Positions 18,347 to 26,544 of a stretch of DNA of 64,000 nt are shown piece by piece (positions within the stretch are counted from its first letter, which is position 1; each line of letters begins with the position of its first letter). The translations under genes were made by a program, and so were the position numbers. The notes beneath the pieces were generated by a model. The model saw nothing but the letters and a program-made list of their open reading frames with translations, was not told the origin of the DNA and searched no databases. This DNA comes from Phenylobacterium sp. (GTDB taxonomy: Bacteria > Pseudomonadota > Alphaproteobacteria > Caulobacterales > Caulobacteraceae), in assembly GCA_018001015.1 (NCBI GenBank), contig JAGNIV010000016.1:1-64000 (forward strand), read 5' to 3'.

Positions 18347-18975
18347 CGCCCGCGCTGCCGCTCCTGACCGCGCTCCCGCCTGGGGGAGGCGGCGGTGAAA
18401 TCGACAGGTCGCATCTGCGCGCCGCGTTCCAACCACGCCGCAATGCGCCCGCGGGCGGCCTGGAGAATACGATCTTGCGTCGGTCGGTCGGTCACACGCG
18501 TCCGCACCACCGCCTCGACCACCTTCATAGTAGCGGCGTCCTGCTGGCGGCCCACGCCCGCCGTCCCCCGCTCCGTCTGGCGCTCGGCTTGGGCGACACG
18601 CCGTTCCAGCTCCTGGCGATCCCGCTCGGTCGGTTGATAGCCCCGCGCTTCGATGCCAAGCGCCATGGCAGCCAGCCAGGCCTCTCGCCGGAAATCCGGC
18701 TCGCCGTGCACGACAACTACGGTCCAGCCGCGATGCTGAGCGACGTTCGCCATGTCGCGAATGGCGTTCGGATCGGCTCGTCCGCTCACCAGGCGAGGAC
18801 CGTGGTCCCGGAACGCCGGGGTCTCGATGCGGGCGTCGACATAGAAGCCAAGCCCTGGCCCGCCCTTCTCGTCGAGATAGTAGCGCCGGCGGATCGGGTC
18901 GGGGACGTCGCCCTTGTGTATTGAGCGGCCCCTGCCCTCGCTGTCGATCTGGTTGCGGTCGATGTCGTCAGGCAT
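18343..18975 (-). CDS. LPD7 domain protein of the transfer module
   Basis: A 210-residue protein. The middle part (about 85-120) has GWTVVVVHGEPDFRREAWLAAMALGIEARGY, followed by a PTERDRQELE helix. This is the large polyvalent-protein-associated domain 7 (LPD7), found in TraI-like relaxases and in stand-alone proteins next to TraG/VirD4. The C-terminus is Arg/Glu-rich and probably flexible. It overlaps the virD4 gene by eight bases and is last in the transfer operon. It may help present or process the DNA substrate for the coupling protein, but it has no relaxase motifs and is not the relaxase. Family moderately sure, role inferred. Confidence 0.6.
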   Translation of the reverse strand: MPDDIDRNQIDSEGRGRSIHKGDVPDPIRRRYYLDEKGGPGLGFYVDARIETPAFRDHGPRLVSGRADPNAIRDMANVAQHRGWTVVVVHGEPDFRREAWLAAMALGIEARGYQPTERDRQELERRVAQAERQTERGTAGVGRQQDAATMKVVEAVVRTRVTDRPTQDRILQAARGRIAAWLERGAQMRPVDFTAASPRRERGQERQRGR

Positions 18976-20824
18976 GATCCAGCTCCGGGGTTGGACGCGC
19001 TGAGGCGTCGATGAAGCGCTCGACCCAGGCTTCGACCTCGGCCTCTGTCGCGCCCATCTGCGGCAACGGTCCGAGGCCGGTCGCTTCGAGCGCCGGGATA
19101 ACGAGGTCGAGATTCAAGCCGCTATCCGAGGAGCTTGCGGCCCGTCTGACAGCCCGCGGACCATCCGCGAGGGTGCGGGGCGCGACGACCGGCGGAGGCA
19201 AAATGCGTGCCGTGAACGCCTTCTCGCGCCAGTAGACCACCTTCCGCCCGCGCACGGGCGGTAGCCCCGCGCGGAGGACGATGAGCTGACCCGGGTCCAT
19301 CTGAATAAGTTCCTGCGGCATCATCAATGCGCGGCGCTGGTCGGACTCGGTCGTGCTGCGGTTGCCCTTGGAAAGCAGGGTCGGCCGGCTATTCGAACGG
19401 CCTGTGTAGGTCCAGAAACCGAGGCGTTCGGAGAGGTCCTGGGCGACCTTGAGCTCCTTGGGCGCGAAGGCGATCTCCAGGCCGCAGTTGGCCATGATCT
19501 CCTCGGCGAGATCCGGACCGTATTCGGCCCGTAGCTGCGCCGGGCTCTGCAGGACCGGCAGCAGGCGCAGGCCGTAGCCGGCGACGTAGGAGAAGCCGTG
19601 GGCGATGACAGCCGCGTGCCCGAGACGCGCGAACTCGTCCATCACCATCAGCACCTGGACCGCATGCTGATCGGCAGTCGGGCGCTCTCGGGTGTTCAGG
19701 TCCACGAGCTGCTGCAGTAGGAGATTGTAGAGCGGCGCCACCCGCGCCAGGTTGTCCGGGGAGACGGCCAGATAAAGCGATATCCGACGCTCCCGGAGGT
19801 CCCGTAGATCAAAGTCGCTGGCATCCGTCGCCGCGCAGACCCGCGGGTTTAGCCAGAGGTTCATCCGCGCCGTAATGGTCTGCTTGATCGACGCGAAGGT
19901 GTTCTCTGAGGCCGAGCAAAAATCCGAGAGCGCGCTGACGCATCCGTGGGAAAGCGGTCGGCCGGTCGCCGCGCGCGTGGCGACCTCTTCGGGAAGGCGG
20001 GCGCGAGGCTCACCTTGGGTCAGCTGCCGATAGATGGCGCCGAGGCTGAACGGCAGGTCCGGCGTCTCGGCGACGTAGGCGCCGACGCCGATGAGGCCTG
20101 TCCGGGCCGCCTCGGCCCAGAACGGGTCGCCGTGGTGGGGCGGCGGAAACAGCATGACCGCGAGCTTCTGCAACTCGTCGAGGACGGCGACGGCGTCGGT
20201 CCGATCGATATGGCCGAGCGGATTGAACCGTGCTGTGCGACCCTCGGGATCGAGCGGGTCGAACAGCACCACGTCCTGGCCGTGGGCGGCACGGAAGCCA
20301 GCGCTGGCCTCCCAATTCTCGCGCTTGACGTCGAGGACGACCACGGAGTCCGGCCAGGTCAGCAGGTTGGGGATCACGACTCCGACGCCCTTGCCGCTGC
20401 GAGTCGGCGCATGAAGCATGACGTGTTCTGAGCCGCCGAACACTAGGAGCCGGCCGCCCTTTCGGCCAAGGACGATGCCCTGGCGCGCCCGCAAGCCCGC
20501 GCCAACGAGTTCGGCCTCGCTCGCCCAGCGGGCGGCGCCGTACAGCGGTGGGCGGTGATTGCGCACGATCCCGATGGTGATGATGCCTGCGCCGCCAAAG
20601 GCCGACAAAACGCCAATGCCCAGCCATTGCCGGACGTGAGGATCATCGCGGAAATACCAGAACCAGGCCGGCACCTGGGCCGGGTCGACATCGGGCGACA
20701 GGCGCTTCAGCCCAGCCAAGGCGATGACGGCGGCGACGCCGCCTAGCAGGGCGACACCGGCGGCGGCCAGTGTGCCGAGATAGGCGGCCTTAAGCAGCCA
20801 GGGCGCGCTTGCGAAGCGGGTCAT
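18968..20824 (-). CDS. virD4: VirD4/TraG-type coupling protein
   Basis: A 618-residue inner-membrane ATPase that brings the relaxase-DNA complex to the secretion channel. There are two N-terminal membrane segments (about 12-38 and 68-88). The Walker A is HAPTRSGKGVG (about 138-148), the Walker B is VLMVMDEFARLG (about 390-401), and the SENTFASIKQT segment between them is typical of TraG/VirD4. It overlaps virB11 by 35 bases and the LPD7 gene by eight. Length and motifs are normal for the family. With virB11 and virB4 it makes the third ATPase of the system. Confidence 0.95.
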   Translation of the reverse strand: MTRFASAPWLLKAAYLGTLAAAGVALLGGVAAVIALAGLKRLSPDVDPAQVPAWFWYFRDDPHVRQWLGIGVLSAFGGAGIITIGIVRNHRPPLYGAARWASEAELVGAGLRARQGIVLGRKGGRLLVFGGSEHVMLHAPTRSGKGVGVVIPNLLTWPDSVVVLDVKRENWEASAGFRAAHGQDVVLFDPLDPEGRTARFNPLGHIDRTDAVAVLDELQKLAVMLFPPPHHGDPFWAEAARTGLIGVGAYVAETPDLPFSLGAIYRQLTQGEPRARLPEEVATRAATGRPLSHGCVSALSDFCSASENTFASIKQTITARMNLWLNPRVCAATDASDFDLRDLRERRISLYLAVSPDNLARVAPLYNLLLQQLVDLNTRERPTADQHAVQVLMVMDEFARLGHAAVIAHGFSYVAGYGLRLLPVLQSPAQLRAEYGPDLAEEIMANCGLEIAFAPKELKVAQDLSERLGFWTYTGRSNSRPTLLSKGNRSTTESDQRRALMMPQELIQMDPGQLIVLRAGLPPVRGRKVVYWREKAFTARILPPPVVAPRTLADGPRAVRRAASSSDSGLNLDLVIPALEATGLGPLPQMGATEAEVEAWVERFIDASARPTPELDHA

Positions 20825-21791
20825 ACCAGACCTCCGTCATGCGGAAGCGCCCGTCGACCCGGCGCAACTGCACCACCACGTCGACCAGCATGTGAAGGAG
20901 AGATCGGATGTCGTCGCGGGCCAGGTCGCGGCCGCCCTCGGACTCCTTCACCAGCAAGATAAGTTGCTCGAAGGCCAAGGTCGCGCTGTCGGCATGGATG
21001 GTGGTGATCGAGCCGGGATGGCCGGTGTTGACGTTGCGCAGATAGAAGAAGGCAGTCCCGTCCCGGAGTTCCTGCAGAAGGATGCGGTCGGGCCGCATGC
21101 GCAGGGCGCTTTCAAGGAGCTGCTTGGCGCCGACCTTGGCAAGCCCCTGCCCGTCCTTGGCGTAGAGCATGTGGACGGCGTTGCGGTGTGGAACCGTCAG
21201 CTCGCGGGCGTCCTCGATGGTCAAAAGCCGTTCGCTCTCGGGGATCAGCTGAACAAGCCCCTTGGCGAAAGTGGTCTTGCCCGATCCCGTCGCGCCGGAG
21301 ATCAACACGTTTCGGCGGCTTTGCACGGCCAGACGAAAGAAGGCTGGCCAGTCGCCGGCATCCCGCAGCGCCAGGAGCGCCGTTTCCTCCGCGGCGAGCG
21401 CGGTGGAGGCCAGGGCTACATCATCGAACATGCCGCTTCTCGCGAAGGCGTCGAGATCGAAGGTCGCCTCGGAGGGTTTGCGTAGAGTCAGCGACAGACG
21501 TTCGGCGGCTGGCGGGATGACGATCTGGCATCGCTCCCCGCCGGGAAGCACCGTCGAGCAAATCGGAGCCTCGGGCGTCACGTCCTGCGAGGTGAAGGCG
21601 GCGGCGGCCTTGGCGAGGGTCGAGAGCCAGGTTTCCGTCAGCTCGGGCGCGGCGCGCCATTCCCAACCGCCCTGGCGCTCGATGCCCAGTTCGCCTGGTC
21701 GGTTGACCACGACTTCGGTCACGCCGTCCGGCGCCAAGCAGGCCTGCAGCGGCTTCAGATAATGCTCGAGGACGGCGGTGTCTTGCGCCAT
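20790..21791 (-). CDS. virB11: VirB11 hexameric ATPase
   Basis: A 333-residue cytoplasmic ATPase of the type IV secretion system. It has the Walker A GATGSGKTT (166-174), the Asp box TIEDARELTVPH, the Walker B-like region RILLQELRDG, and the His box NTGHPGSITTIHAD, all in family order. The N-terminal 130 residues form the membrane-facing domain. It drives pilus assembly and substrate transfer together with VirB4 and VirD4. The gene starts three bases after virB10 and its 3' end overlaps the virD4 start. Confidence 0.95.
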   Translation of the reverse strand: MAQDTAVLEHYLKPLQACLAPDGVTEVVVNRPGELGIERQGGWEWRAAPELTETWLSTLAKAAAAFTSQDVTPEAPICSTVLPGGERCQIVIPPAAERLSLTLRKPSEATFDLDAFARSGMFDDVALASTALAAEETALLALRDAGDWPAFFRLAVQSRRNVLISGATGSGKTTFAKGLVQLIPESERLLTIEDARELTVPHRNAVHMLYAKDGQGLAKVGAKQLLESALRMRPDRILLQELRDGTAFFYLRNVNTGHPGSITTIHADSATLAFEQLILLVKESEGGRDLARDDIRSLLHMLVDVVVQLRRVDGRFRMTEVWYDPLRKRALAA

Positions 21792-21794
21792 GGG

Positions 21795-22919
21795 CTAACG
21801 GGACCTCAGGCCATAGACGCCGGAAAAATCGAAATCCTGGGCAACGAAGATCGAAACCTCGGACCCCTGCGCCTTGCGCAACGACGGCGCGATGTTGATC
21901 GAGTTCTGCACCGCCATGCCGGCCGCGTCCGAGGGCAGGCGGGTCACGTTGGCGCCGTTGTCCGGCCCTGCGACCGCAGAAACCGCATCATCCACGATGC
22001 TGAGCAACAGGGCGCCGCCGAAGCGGTCCCAGAAGTGCGTGTCGATCTCCCCGTCGAAGCCGGCGCGGCCAACCGGATCGGCAGCCGGTGAGCCCAAGGC
22101 GATGGCGACGCCGGCCGGCGTGACGGCCCGGGTCCAGAGTACGAACAGCCGGCGCTGTCCCTGGCGCAGGCTCGATCGGTACTCTCCAAGAACCTTGGTG
22201 CCCTTCTCCATCAGAACAACGGCCCCGTTGTCCGAAAGCACATCGCGCGGAATGAGGCAGCTGACGTATCCCGGCGTGGTGGACTCCATCGCCGTCTGCA
22301 GGATGCAGGGAAGGTTAGCGCCAGCGACGATCAGGAAATTGCGGTCAGGTAGCCGGGCGGCCCTGGCCTGTCCGATCGAGGATCCGCGCCCGAGTTGCTC
22401 GAGCTCGGTCGCCTCGCGGGCCGGGCCGTCGTGTGATGCAAGGACGGGGGCGATAGGCGTCGCCGCGCCGCCGCCCCGGCTGTAGGCCAGGATCGGCGCG
22501 CCTCGGATGGTGTTCACCTCCGCCTGACGCCTAGTCGCGGCGTCCGCCGCCCCGGTCTTCACGCCGGCGGAGGGCTGGATCGCGGGAACCTGGCCACCGG
22601 CTTGTTCTGGACCCAGGCCTGGCGAGTTGACACCCGGCGCCGCCAGCGTCGGTGAAGCGGGCGATGCCGGCTCGAATGGCACCACCTGTCGCGCGGGCTC
22701 GTCGCGCTCGGGTTCAGGCGGCGCCTTGTCGTGGCCCCAGGTCGCGGCGACGAACACGCCGCAACCGGCCACAAGGGCCGCCAACACAACGGCTTTGCCA
22801 GCCATCCTCGAACCGAGCTGACCGGCGATTGGCGATATCGAGCGCTCGAAGGCGGGCGGCGGCGACCTCGACTCCTCCGGGGCGGGACCTGCGTCGTGCG
22901 GTTCGGCGGCGTCAGTCAT
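21795..22919 (-). CDS. virB10: VirB10 channel protein
   Basis: A 374-residue protein from the ATG at 22919, which overlaps the virB9 stop by four bases; the frame is open far upstream, but only through virB9. It has one membrane segment near residues 40-60, a long Pro/Ala-rich periplasmic stretch, then the conserved core beginning at GSSIGQARAARLPDRNFLIVAG. The later motifs PGYVSCLIPRDV, LMEKGTKVLGEY and GFDGEID-THFWDRFGGA match the TrbI/VirB10 family. It spans both membranes and links inner-membrane ATP use to the outer-membrane pore formed with VirB9 and the lipoprotein. Confidence 0.95.
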   Translation of the reverse strand: MTDAAEPHDAGPAPEESRSPPPAFERSISPIAGQLGSRMAGKAVVLAALVAGCGVFVAATWGHDKAPPEPERDEPARQVVPFEPASPASPTLAAPGVNSPGLGPEQAGGQVPAIQPSAGVKTGAADAATRRQAEVNTIRGAPILAYSRGGGAATPIAPVLASHDGPAREATELEQLGRGSSIGQARAARLPDRNFLIVAGANLPCILQTAMESTTPGYVSCLIPRDVLSDNGAVVLMEKGTKVLGEYRSSLRQGQRRLFVLWTRAVTPAGVAIALGSPAADPVGRAGFDGEIDTHFWDRFGGALLLSIVDDAVSAVAGPDNGANVTRLPSDAAGMAVQNSINIAPSLRKAQGSEVSIFVAQDFDFSGVYGLRSR

Positions 22920-23767
22920 GGCCTGCTGGCTCCCTGGTCGGTCCGTTGAACGTCGGGCGCAGCAGTCCCGGTCGCCGGATTGACGCCGTAGGGCTCGAAG
23001 GCCTGGTTGAAGATGCAGAGGACATCCTGCCCACGGCGAAGCCGCAGTTGGCGGACCACAGCGTGGACAACGACGAACTCGCCTCGCACATCGAACGGGA
23101 TGAGGCTTTCTGTCCCGCTCGACTCCACCTGGTAGATGGCTGGAACCTGCTGATTGGCCGGAAACCGCATGACTGTGAACCGGCCGTTGTCGGACACCTC
23201 TGACGGCTGCAGGGCGGTGGCGCCCTGGACGCCGTAGTTCAGGTTGCGCCTGCCCTCCACGACGGCGCGGTCGAGCTTGAGATCGACGATGCGGCGTTCG
23301 AGCTGAGCCGTTTGCGCGGTGACAGCCGCGCTGATCGCCGCGTTCTCGTCCTGCGGATATCGGAAGCGCAGACCGAAGACGGTGTCGGGGGTATTCCGCG
23401 CGGAAGAGCCGGCCCGCGTCGACAGCTCGAAGGTGTAGTTGCGGGTCTCGACGCCACGGCTGGTCGTTACGATCAGGTTGGTCGGCGGTCGCGCGGCCTT
23501 CGGCTTGACGAAGAGGATGTTCTTCTCGGCCGCAACGTCCCAACCGGTGGCGTCGCCAACGGCGACGTGCAGGATGGCTTCGTCCGGCCCAAGCAGGATC
23601 TGGGTCGCGGTGCGGAAGACGCCGGTGATCTTCACCACCGCCCAGGGATCGTAGTCTACGACCTTGATCCGAGGATCGGAGGGACCGGGCTTCGGGGTGT
23701 CCAGGGCAGAGGCTGGTGAGGCGCTCGCCAGCGCCGCCGCGATGAATAGGGCGCCCAGCGCTCTCAT
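22916..23767 (-). CDS. virB9: VirB9 outer-membrane channel protein
   Basis: A 283-residue protein with a signal peptide (cut near ASPASALD, residue 22). It shows the VirB9/TrbG pattern: an N-terminal domain with DPRIKVVDYDPWAVVKI and GWDVAAEKNILFVKP, and a C-terminal domain that would bind the VirB7-like lipoprotein. It forms the outer-membrane part of the channel with VirB10. ATGA overlaps with virB8 and virB10 place it firmly in the operon. Confidence 0.93.
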   Translation of the reverse strand: MRALGALFIAAALASASPASALDTPKPGPSDPRIKVVDYDPWAVVKITGVFRTATQILLGPDEAILHVAVGDATGWDVAAEKNILFVKPKAARPPTNLIVTTSRGVETRNYTFELSTRAGSSARNTPDTVFGLRFRYPQDENAAISAAVTAQTAQLERRIVDLKLDRAVVEGRRNLNYGVQGATALQPSEVSDNGRFTVMRFPANQQVPAIYQVESSGTESLIPFDVRGEFVVVHAVVRQLRLRRGQDVLCIFNQAFEPYGVNPATGTAAPDVQRTDQGASRP

Positions 23768-24438
23768 CGCACCACCTCCGGATCGGCCCGGTAGCTGGTG
23801 ACCTGGAAGCCCAGCGGATTGCGAAGTCTGTCCGCCTCGCCCATCGGCGCGCGGGTGTAGCCATAGGCCACCGTGGCGATCCAGTCGCTCTCGGTGATCT
23901 GCTGGCTCTGCCGCACGATGCGGTGGAAACGGACGTTGGCGACACCGTCCGAGACGAAGCTGACGGCCCGAATGTCGATCTGCGCTTCGCCGGCTTGGCC
24001 GTAGACTACCTGGGGGCTCGCCGGGTTGGCAGGCCGGAAGGCGTCACCCCAACGCTGCTGCTCGGACGGGGTCGACATGATCGAGACCTGCCGGAAGTTG
24101 GCTTCGGCCGCAGGAGCGAGCCAGCCTTCCCGGGCGCGGACATACTGGGCCAGGAAATGCTTGGTGACCGCCTCGTCATAGGTGAGCGGTTTCTCGGATT
24201 TGAGCGCCGTCATGACGTCCACAGCGCCGGTGGCGCGGTCAACGCGGACCACGAAAGGCTCGACGCTTTTCAATGGTGCCAGGGCCGCGACTGCCCCAAC
24301 GGCGACGGTCGCCACGACCGCAGCGAAGCCCGCCACGCCCCAGGCCAGACGGCGCGATCGCTCGGCGCTGCGAACCTGGTCTGCGTTCCAGCTCTTCGCC
24401 TCGGCGAAATAGCCCTTCAGATCGGCTTCGGTCTTCAT
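23764..24438 (-). CDS. virB8: VirB8 assembly protein
   Basis: A 224-residue protein with a short cytoplasmic head, one membrane segment (about 31-52) and a periplasmic domain of the NTF2-like VirB8 fold. Typical family elements are LKSVEPFVVRVDRATGAVDVM, YDEAVTKHFLAQYVRAREGW and the later NVRFHRIVR. It nucleates assembly of the secretion channel at the inner membrane. It overlaps its neighbours on both sides by four bases. Confidence 0.93.
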   Translation of the reverse strand: MKTEADLKGYFAEAKSWNADQVRSAERSRRLAWGVAGFAAVVATVAVGAVAALAPLKSVEPFVVRVDRATGAVDVMTALKSEKPLTYDEAVTKHFLAQYVRAREGWLAPAAEANFRQVSIMSTPSEQQRWGDAFRPANPASPQVVYGQAGEAQIDIRAVSFVSDGVANVRFHRIVRQSQQITESDWIATVAYGYTRAPMGEADRLRNPLGFQVTSYRADPEVVR

Positions 24439-24674
24439 GCGCAGCTCCCGAACGACTTGGGCGACGCGGCGGAGGACAGGGTCATGGGCTTAGCCTCAGG
24501 GGTCCCCTCGGCCGACGGCTCTGCCGCACCTTCAGCGGGCGGGGCCAGGACCGTGCCGTAGGGATTGGCCGGGCGAAGGCGCTTGCCGTCGCAGACGGCG
24601 AGCTTGCCTTTCCCGGTCGTGGAACAGGCGGCTAGGCCGAGCGCGGCCACAAAGACGAAAACTGGGATGCGCAT
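24435..24674 (-). CDS. VirB7-like lipoprotein
   Basis: A 79-residue lipoprotein. The ATG at 24674 overlaps the virB6 stop by one base pair group (ATGA), and the stop overlaps the virB8 start in the same way. The signal peptide ends in a lipobox (ALGLAAC, Cys17). After it come two further cysteines (CDGKRLRPANPYG and the last residues GSCA). The position between virB6 and virB8 and the size suit VirB7, which anchors VirB9 at the outer membrane through a lipid and often a disulphide. VirB7 proteins vary too much for a sequence-only proof. Confidence 0.7.
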   Translation of the reverse strand: MRIPVFVFVAALGLAACSTTGKGKLAVCDGKRLRPANPYGTVLAPPAEGAAEPSAEGTPEAKPMTLSSAASPKSFGSCA

Positions 24675-25609
24675 CAAGCGCGACCTCCGGCTGGACGAAT
24701 GGAGCCGCCACCTTTGGGCGCGCTGCGGTTGGCCTCCTGTGGGCCTTGCGGCGCGCCGGGCCGGGGAACGCCACTGAGCGAGGCGGCGTTGGCGAAGTCG
24801 GCCAGGCCTGCGCTGGCGCCGCCCGCAATGCCGGCGGCGATGGCGGGGGTTTGCAGGAAGAAGATCGCGCCAAGCAGGCACAGGGCGATGAAGATCAGGC
24901 CGCCGGCCATGGGATCGGAGCCATCGATGCTGCCCCACTGCTGGGCGACCAGCGAAAGGATCAATTGGAAGACGGTGATGATCAGCGCGAAGAGGACCAG
25001 GTAGTTGACCGCCTGGCTGAGCCAGCCGAAGAAGAACCGCCGGGTTGCGTCAAAGAGGGCGCAGGCCACGAAGATGGGGCCGAGCGCGACAAGCAGAGCG
25101 AGAGCGACCTTGGCGATGAGGACCACGCCGAAACCCACGGCGGCGGCGAGCGCGCCGACGATGTAGACTGTGGCGCCCAGGATCCAGGGACCGAAGTCGA
25201 TCGGGCTGGCTTCCTTGGTGATCTTCTCGGCGAGATAGGCGGCGCGGTTGAAGAACTGATCGAACGCCGAGCCGACATCGGGCAGCCCTGCCCCGCTGAT
25301 CGCCTGGGTCAGCGTGTCGGGAAGCACATGGAAAAGCGGCTCGGTGACGTAGGTCGAATAGGCCACCGTCGTAGCCAGCATGTAGATGAAGGCCAGTTTG
25401 ATGCTGCGCACAGCGAAATCCATGAACGGCTCCTGGATCGCGCCACGCAGGATCGCGAAGCCATAGAGCAGCACGTAGAGAACAAGGGCGGCCCGCAGCG
25501 GCCCCGACACCTGCGCCATCACCGAGGTCGCGCGCTCGTTCAAAAACACGTCCAGCTTGCTGTCGACGAACTGATAGGCGGGCTGGAAGATTTGCAGGGT
25601 GTCGGCCAC
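24674..25609 (-). CDS. virB6: VirB6/TrbL polytopic channel protein
   Basis: A 311-residue inner-membrane protein with about six hydrophobic segments (near 40-60, 70-90, 145-170, 170-190, 200-222, 236-260) and the family pattern ALLVALGPIFVACALFDATRRFF in the middle. The C-terminal 45 residues are a Gly/Pro/Ala-rich tail. VirB6 forms part of the inner-membrane passage for DNA. It lies between eexN and the VirB7-like lipoprotein gene. Confidence 0.9.
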   Translation of the reverse strand: MADTLQIFQPAYQFVDSKLDVFLNERATSVMAQVSGPLRAALVLYVLLYGFAILRGAIQEPFMDFAVRSIKLAFIYMLATTVAYSTYVTEPLFHVLPDTLTQAISGAGLPDVGSAFDQFFNRAAYLAEKITKEASPIDFGPWILGATVYIVGALAAAVGFGVVLIAKVALALLVALGPIFVACALFDATRRFFFGWLSQAVNYLVLFALIITVFQLILSLVAQQWGSIDGSDPMAGGLIFIALCLLGAIFFLQTPAIAAGIAGGASAGLADFANAASLSGVPRPGAPQGPQEANRSAPKGGGSIRPAGGRA

Positions 25610-25615
25610 GGGAAA

Positions 25616-25840
25616 TCAGAATCCTTTGCGATAGGCGTCCATGCGCGCGTCGCGCTTGGCGGCGCCAACACCGGCCTGAGCGTTCACGCATTCCAGACCG
25701 CGGTGGGCACCGGTGCGGCAGGCGGCCGCAACCTCCTCCGCCTCGTCCTGATGGGCCTCGAAATAGCTGGCGCTGCGCGGCTGGGGCGAGCAGGCCCCAA
25801 GGACCGCGAGCGCCAGAGGCAGGACAACGCGCCCGATCAT
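25616..25840 (-). CDS. eexN: EexN-type entry-exclusion lipoprotein
   Basis: A 74-residue lipoprotein with lipobox AVLGAC (Cys17) and the two-cysteine pattern AACRTG...LECVNAQA, the signature of EexN-family proteins. EexN sits in the cell envelope and blocks uptake of a second copy of the same conjugative element. Its place between virB5 and virB6 is usual. Oddly, its last twelve residues (RDARMDAYRKGF) almost repeat the end of the neighbouring VirB5. The start overlaps the virB5 stop by four bases. Confidence 0.85.
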   Translation of the reverse strand: MIGRVVLPLALAVLGACSPQPRSASYFEAHQDEAEEVAAACRTGAHRGLECVNAQAGVGAAKRDARMDAYRKGF

Positions 25841-26544
25841 TGGAAGCCCTGCTTGTAAGCGGCCATGCGCGCATCGCGCGCCGCTAGCATCCGTTCGCGC
25901 TCGCGCTGGGCCTGCAGCCGGTCTTCGGCGGCCTGCGCCATGGCGAAGCCCTGGAGCCGCATCTGGTCGTTGGCGATCATGGCCTGTTCAGTGGTCGCAC
26001 GGACTTGCAGGTCCATCACCACCCGGGCGCTCGGGGCCGTGTCGATGGCGGCCTGAAGATCCCTCAAGCCTTCCAGCCGCTGAGCTCCGGCAGCGGTCAC
26101 GCTCTGACCCAAGGCGAGGTCGCGGGCTGCCCGCTGTCCCGCCGCTTCGATGTCGGCGCCGTATGCGTCTTCGGTCGGAGCAGTCCAAAGTCTGTTGGCG
26201 GACCGGATCGTTTCCGCTTTGGCGCCGATTGCACCGAGCGCCGAGAAGTCGCCATTTGTTGCACCGCTGAAGGCCGAGGTGTCGGGCAGGAACGACCGCA
26301 GCGACGGCAGGCCAAGTGCGCTTGCGATCTTGCTGACGCCCGAGGCGTCGTTGAGGCTGGAGAACAGCTGCTGGCCCTGGGTGACCTGGGTCTTCAGCTC
26401 GTTGAGCTGGCTGACCGCCGTGGTCGCCTGCTCGATCAGCTTGGTGTAGCTGGTTGCGTCATAGACCGCGAGCTGGGCGTGCGCGGCCGAGCCGCCCAGG
26501 GTAACGGCGGTGGCCAGGGCGATGGTGGTCAACGAGCGCTTCAT
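25837..26544 (-). CDS. virB5: VirB5 pilus-tip protein
   Basis: A 235-residue exported protein from the ATG at 26544 (overlapping the virB4 stop by four bases); the frame is open upstream only through virB4. The signal peptide is cut near GSAAHAQ (residue 23). The mature part is helical, with the usual VirB5/TrbJ opening LAVYDATSYTKLIEQATTAVSQLNELKTQ. VirB5 is a minor pilus component at the tip, involved in contact with the recipient. The C-terminus RDARMAAYKQGFQ closely matches the C-terminus of the EexN protein next to it. Confidence 0.9.
   Translation of the reverse strand: MKRSLTTIALATAVTLGGSAAHAQLAVYDATSYTKLIEQATTAVSQLNELKTQVTQGQQLFSSLNDASGVSKIASALGLPSLRSFLPDTSAFSGATNGDFSALGAIGAKAETIRSANRLWTAPTEDAYGADIEAAGQRAARDLALGQSVTAAGAQRLEGLRDLQAAIDTAPSARVVMDLQVRATTEQAMIANDQMRLQGFAMAQAAEDRLQAQRERERMLAARDARMAAYKQGFQ

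Noticed and set aside
22920-23945. N-terminal extension of the virB10 frame
   Set aside because: It runs through virB9 in another frame and is Arg/Pro-rich; the ATG at 22919 with ATGA overlap is the real start.
24746-25858. 370-codon rightward open frame
   Set aside because: It is antisense to virB6 and eexN, is low-complexity in Glu, Gly and Asp, and shows no family pattern.
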